DNA from: an uncultured Bacteroidales bacterium
GTDB taxonomy: Bacteria; Bacteroidota; Bacteroidia; Bacteroidales; F082
Length of the DNA: 8,581 nucleotides
Direction: 5' to 3'
Assembly: GCA_946410535.1 (NCBI GenBank)
Contig: CAMKAR010000078.1
Span: 1-8,581, forward strand
The position numbers were made by a program, and so were the translations under genes. Below the pieces are notes generated by a model. The model saw only the letters and a list, made by a program, of their open reading frames with translations. It searched no databases and had not been told where the DNA came from. Positions 6,473-8,581 of this stretch are shown in pieces (position 1 is the first letter of the stretch; each line of letters starts with the position of its first letter).

Positions 6473-7493
6473 AGTCCAATATTTCTTCGTTAAACTTCGC
6501 TTCGTCATGAAAACGCACGATGACGGGCAAATCGTATACAGGAGCGGTTTCAAATTGACAAAGATAGGGAGAATTTGTCAATCGGGCGGCATCTTTTTCG
6601 GTGGTGATGATGATTTTTTTCTCGCTTTCAAGTTGCGCAAAACGTTCGAGAATGCTTTGCACGTCGTTTTCGGTGAAAGCGTGATGATCGGCAAAAGTCA
6701 TCACTTCAAGATGCTTGTATTGTTGTTTCAGCTTGTCAATCAATGGTTTGGGATGGGCAATGCCACAGAAAAGTAATGCTGAGTCTGCGTTTTTGGCATC
6801 AAAACTTTCAGCAACGGCGTTCAAAGGCTGCAAGTCGTTGTATTCCAAATAGGAGAAGAAAACGGTTTGCTCGGGCTGGGGCTTCAGCTGGGTGATAATT
6901 TCCTTTTTCTTATTCTCGTCCAAGTCTTTCGGCGACTTGCTCACAACGATGAAGTCGGCGCGTTTGGCAGCTGACTTCAGGTCGCGCAAAGTGCCGGCAG
7001 GGAAGAGGAAGTCTTTTGTGTAAAGATGCTCGTATTCAGTGAGTAAGATGTTGAATCCCGGCCTGATGTGGCGATGCTGGAAAGCGTCGTCCAAGAGGAT
7101 GACTTTGTTGATTCCCAAGCCCGAAAGTATCTTCTCGACGCCCTCAACGCGGTCTTCGTCGACGCCAATTCGGACATCGGGGAATTTCCTGAAATATTGC
7201 AGCGGCTCGTCGCCCACATCCTCGTAGGTGCAGGTGGCATCCACCCGCTTGAAGCCTTTGGTTTTCCTGCCGTAGCCTCGACTGAGGATGGCCACGCTAA
7301 ACTCATTTTTCAGCAATCGAGCCAGATACTCGGTGTGCGGCGATTTCCCTGTCCCGCCAAGGTTGAGGTTGCCCACGCAAATCAGCGGCTCATCGAAACG
7401 CCACGATTTCAGGATGTGCCAATCATAAAGTTTATGCCTGATAGTCAGGATGATATGATGGATTAACGCTATGGGGAGAAGTAAAATTCGCAT
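6444..7493 (-). CDS. lpxK: Tetraacyldisaccharide 4'-kinase LpxK
   Basis: A 349-residue kinase that phosphorylates the 4' position of tetraacyldisaccharide 1-phosphate to give lipid IVA, on the inner face of the inner membrane. Residues 1-17 form one hydrophobic N-terminal segment. The P-loop is GNLNLGGTGKS (41-51; Ser51 where many homologues have Thr), followed by LSRGYGRKTKGF (69-80), VGDEP (92-96) and DDAFQHRHI (134-142), which corresponds to the DDGxQH catalytic motif. TTEKDAARL near the C-terminus is also typical. ATG 7493 (MRILLLP) is chosen as the start. The frame stays open to 7580, but that extension would run across the divergent promoter region and into the opposing Nif3-family start. 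This is the first gene of lpxK-punA-lpxH. A 9-bp inverted repeat lies within the coding region at 6554-6582. Confidence 0.93.
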   Translation of the reverse strand: MRILLLPIALIHHIILTIRHKLYDWHILKSWRFDEPLICVGNLNLGGTGKSPHTEYLARLLKNEFSVAILSRGYGRKTKGFKRVDATCTYEDVGDEPLQYFRKFPDVRIGVDEDRVEGVEKILSGLGINKVILLDDAFQHRHIRPGFNILLTEYEHLYTKDFLFPAGTLRDLKSAAKRADFIVVSKSPKDLDENKKKEIITQLKPQPEQTVFFSYLEYNDLQPLNAVAESFDAKNADSALLFCGIAHPKPLIDKLKQQYKHLEVMTFADHHAFTENDVQSILERFAQLESEKKIIITTEKDAARLTNSPYLCQFETAPVYDLPVIVRFHDEAKFNEEILDYVRQNQNHN

Positions 7494-7502
7494 TCTGGGG
7501 GT

Positions 7503-7510
7503 CAAAATTA
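7503..7510 (-). promoter_or_regulatory. Candidate -7 element (TAATTTTG) for the lpxK operon
   Basis: On the minus strand TAATTTTG fits TAnnTTTG exactly. It ends nine bases before the lpxK ATG, which would give a leader of only a few bases or none. I see no good TTTG at the -33 position, so the call rests on the -7 half and on the divergent position. Confidence 0.4.
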
Positions 7511-7522
7511 CGGATTTTTCGC

Positions 7523-7543
7523 TAATTTTGAAGCCTAATTTTG
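7523..7543 (+). promoter_or_regulatory. Tandem candidate -7 elements for the Nif3-family gene
   Basis: TAATTTTG occurs at 7523-7530 and 7536-7543, inside an 11-base direct repeat CTAATTTTGAA of period 13. Both copies match TAnnTTTG. Starts about six bases downstream of each would give leaders of about 12 bases and zero bases before the ATG at 7549. No clear -33 TTTG is seen at the usual distance for either copy. Confidence 0.4.
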
Positions 7544-7548
7544 AAAAT

Positions 7549-8581
7549 ATGCTTGTAAAAGACATTTTGAACTGCATCACCGAGGTGGCGCCACTGCAAT
7601 GGCAGGAGAGCTACGACAACGCGGGTCTTCAGGTTGGCGACCTCAGCGCTGAGGCACATAAAGCCTTGATTTGCTTGGACATCACGGAAGAAGTTGTGGA
7701 CGAGGCCATTGCCAAAAACTGCAATGTCATCGTCAGCCATCACCCGTTGATTTTCAAAGGTTTGAAGCATCTGACGCCTCAAACCTACATCGAACGTGCC
7801 GTGGTGAAAGCGATTAAGCACGACATCGCCATGATTTCGATGCATACCAACTTGGATAACAGCTGTTTGGGCGTGAGTCGCGTCCTTGCCGAGCGTTTGG
7901 GATTGAAGAATCTGTGCATCCTTCAACCCTTGGAAGGCCATCTGAAAAAGTTGGTGGTTTATGTTCCGCTTTCGGCTGCCGAAGCGGTACGCAACGCCAT
8001 GTTTGAGGCGGGCGCGGGCTGCATTGGCAACTACGACTCGTGTAGTTTCAACGCACAAGGTCAAGGCTCGTTCCGCGCTGGCGAAACGGCACATCCCTAT
8101 GTAGGCGAAATCGGGAAGGTGCATTTCGAGGATGAGGTTCGCATCGAAACGGTTGTGCCTAAACATGCTTTGAATCAGGTGATTGCGGCCATGCTGAAGG
8201 TGCATCCCTATGAGGAAGTGGCCTACGATGTGTTTGCGCTCGAAAACGAGTTCCAGCAAGCAGGTGCAGGTATGGTCGGCGAATTTGAAAGTCCGATGGA
8301 AGAAGCTGGTTTTCTGCGACTTGTTGCTGAAACCATCGACTCGCCTTGTTTGCGCCATTCCGCCTTGACGGGCAGGAAAATCAAAAAAGTGGCGTTGTGT
8401 GGCGGATCGGGCAGTCCGTTTATGGGCGATGCCCTGCGCCAAAAGGCCGATGCCTATCTCACTGCCGACATCAAATACCACGACTTTTTCATTCCCGAAA
8501 AAGCCATGCTGCTCATCGATGGCGGACATTTTGAGACCGAACAATTCACGAAAGAATTAATATATGAGCTGATTAGGAAAA
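7549..8581 (+). CDS. Nif3-like dinuclear metal center hexameric protein (3' end outside window)
   Basis: The frame is open from ATG 7549 to the window edge: 344 whole codons, likely short of the end by about 20 since Bacteroidota homologues run near 365 residues. The N-terminus MLVKDILNCITEVAPLQWQ followed by ESYDNAGLQVGD is typical of the family and fixes the start. The five expected metal ligands are present: His64 and His65 (SHHP), Asp103 (HTNLD), and His327 and Glu331 (GGHFETE). GGSG and ADIKYHDF, also typical, lie in the C-terminal half. The middle (about 125-235) is the extra PII-like domain found in the long form, with the HPYEEVAYDV motif near 214. The cellular role of the family is unsettled; it has been linked to GTP cyclohydrolase-like folds and metal binding, and the name should not be taken to mean nitrogen fixation. 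It is transcribed divergently from lpxK. Confidence 0.92.
   Translation, partial: MLVKDILNCITEVAPLQWQESYDNAGLQVGDLSAEAHKALICLDITEEVVDEAIAKNCNVIVSHHPLIFKGLKHLTPQTYIERAVVKAIKHDIAMISMHTNLDNSCLGVSRVLAERLGLKNLCILQPLEGHLKKLVVYVPLSAAEAVRNAMFEAGAGCIGNYDSCSFNAQGQGSFRAGETAHPYVGEIGKVHFEDEVRIETVVPKHALNQVIAAMLKVHPYEEVAYDVFALENEFQQAGAGMVGEFESPMEEAGFLRLVAETIDSPCLRHSALTGRKIKKVALCGGSGSPFMGDALRQKADAYLTADIKYHDFFIPEKAMLLIDGGHFETEQFTKELIYELIRK

Noticed and set aside
6473..6553. 27-codon N-terminal extension of punA
   Set aside because: It lies in lpxK coding sequence in another frame and has no match to the family N-terminus, which starts at MYDKIRTT.
7494..7580. 29-codon N-terminal extension of lpxK
   Set aside because: It would cross the divergent spacer and run antisense into the Nif3-family start. 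The family N-terminus fits the ATG at 7493.
7522..8544. Long minus-strand open frame (340 codons) opposite the Nif3-family gene
   Set aside because: It is antisense to a frame with all family motifs and metal ligands; its own product has low-complexity, His/Gln/Arg-rich sequence and no recognisable domain.

Overview
The window looks like chromosome from a Gram-negative member of the Bacteroidota, probably Bacteroidales. The evidence is a lipoprotein-type TamL in place of TamA, lipid A genes, a long-form Nif3 protein, promoter-like TAnnTTTG octamers typical of this phylum, and few Shine-Dalgarno-like sequences. Base composition is close to half G+C by eye. The content is core housekeeping. I see no transposase, integrase, tRNA, rRNA, CRISPR array, phage gene or defence cassette.

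Layout from left to right. The 3' part of mutS2 (+) runs in from the left edge and ends at 809. Bases 810-1016 are a convergent gap. It holds a 19-base direct repeat in two copies, a 21-codon micro-ORF and a large hairpin followed by TTTT; I see nothing clear in 934-1016. Then come two genes on the minus strand, transcribed tamL (4754-2439) then a RecD-like SF1 helicase (2435-1017), three bases apart. A 129-base gap (4755-4883) carries a hairpin just after the upstream operon and a promoter-like octamer before tamL. A tight minus-strand operon follows, lpxK (7493-6444) > punA (6472-5636) > lpxH (5636-4884), with overlaps of 29 bases and 1 base. A 55-base divergent spacer separates lpxK from a Nif3-family gene (+, 7549 onward), which runs off the right edge just before its expected end.

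How the genes relate. LpxH and LpxK catalyse two steps of lipid A synthesis, and TamL is an outer-membrane assembly factor, so the centre of the window is envelope biogenesis. The purine nucleoside phosphorylase lies between the two lipid A genes and is tied to both by overlap. The helicase follows tamL, and MutS2 converges on the helicase; both act on nucleic acids. No gap over 300 bases lacks a gene.

No new multi-gene system is evident. The points most worth checking are an Asp at the base-recognition position of the purine nucleoside phosphorylase, the repeat, micro-ORF and hairpin cluster after mutS2, and three identical TAATTTTG octamers in the lpxK/nif3 divergent spacer.
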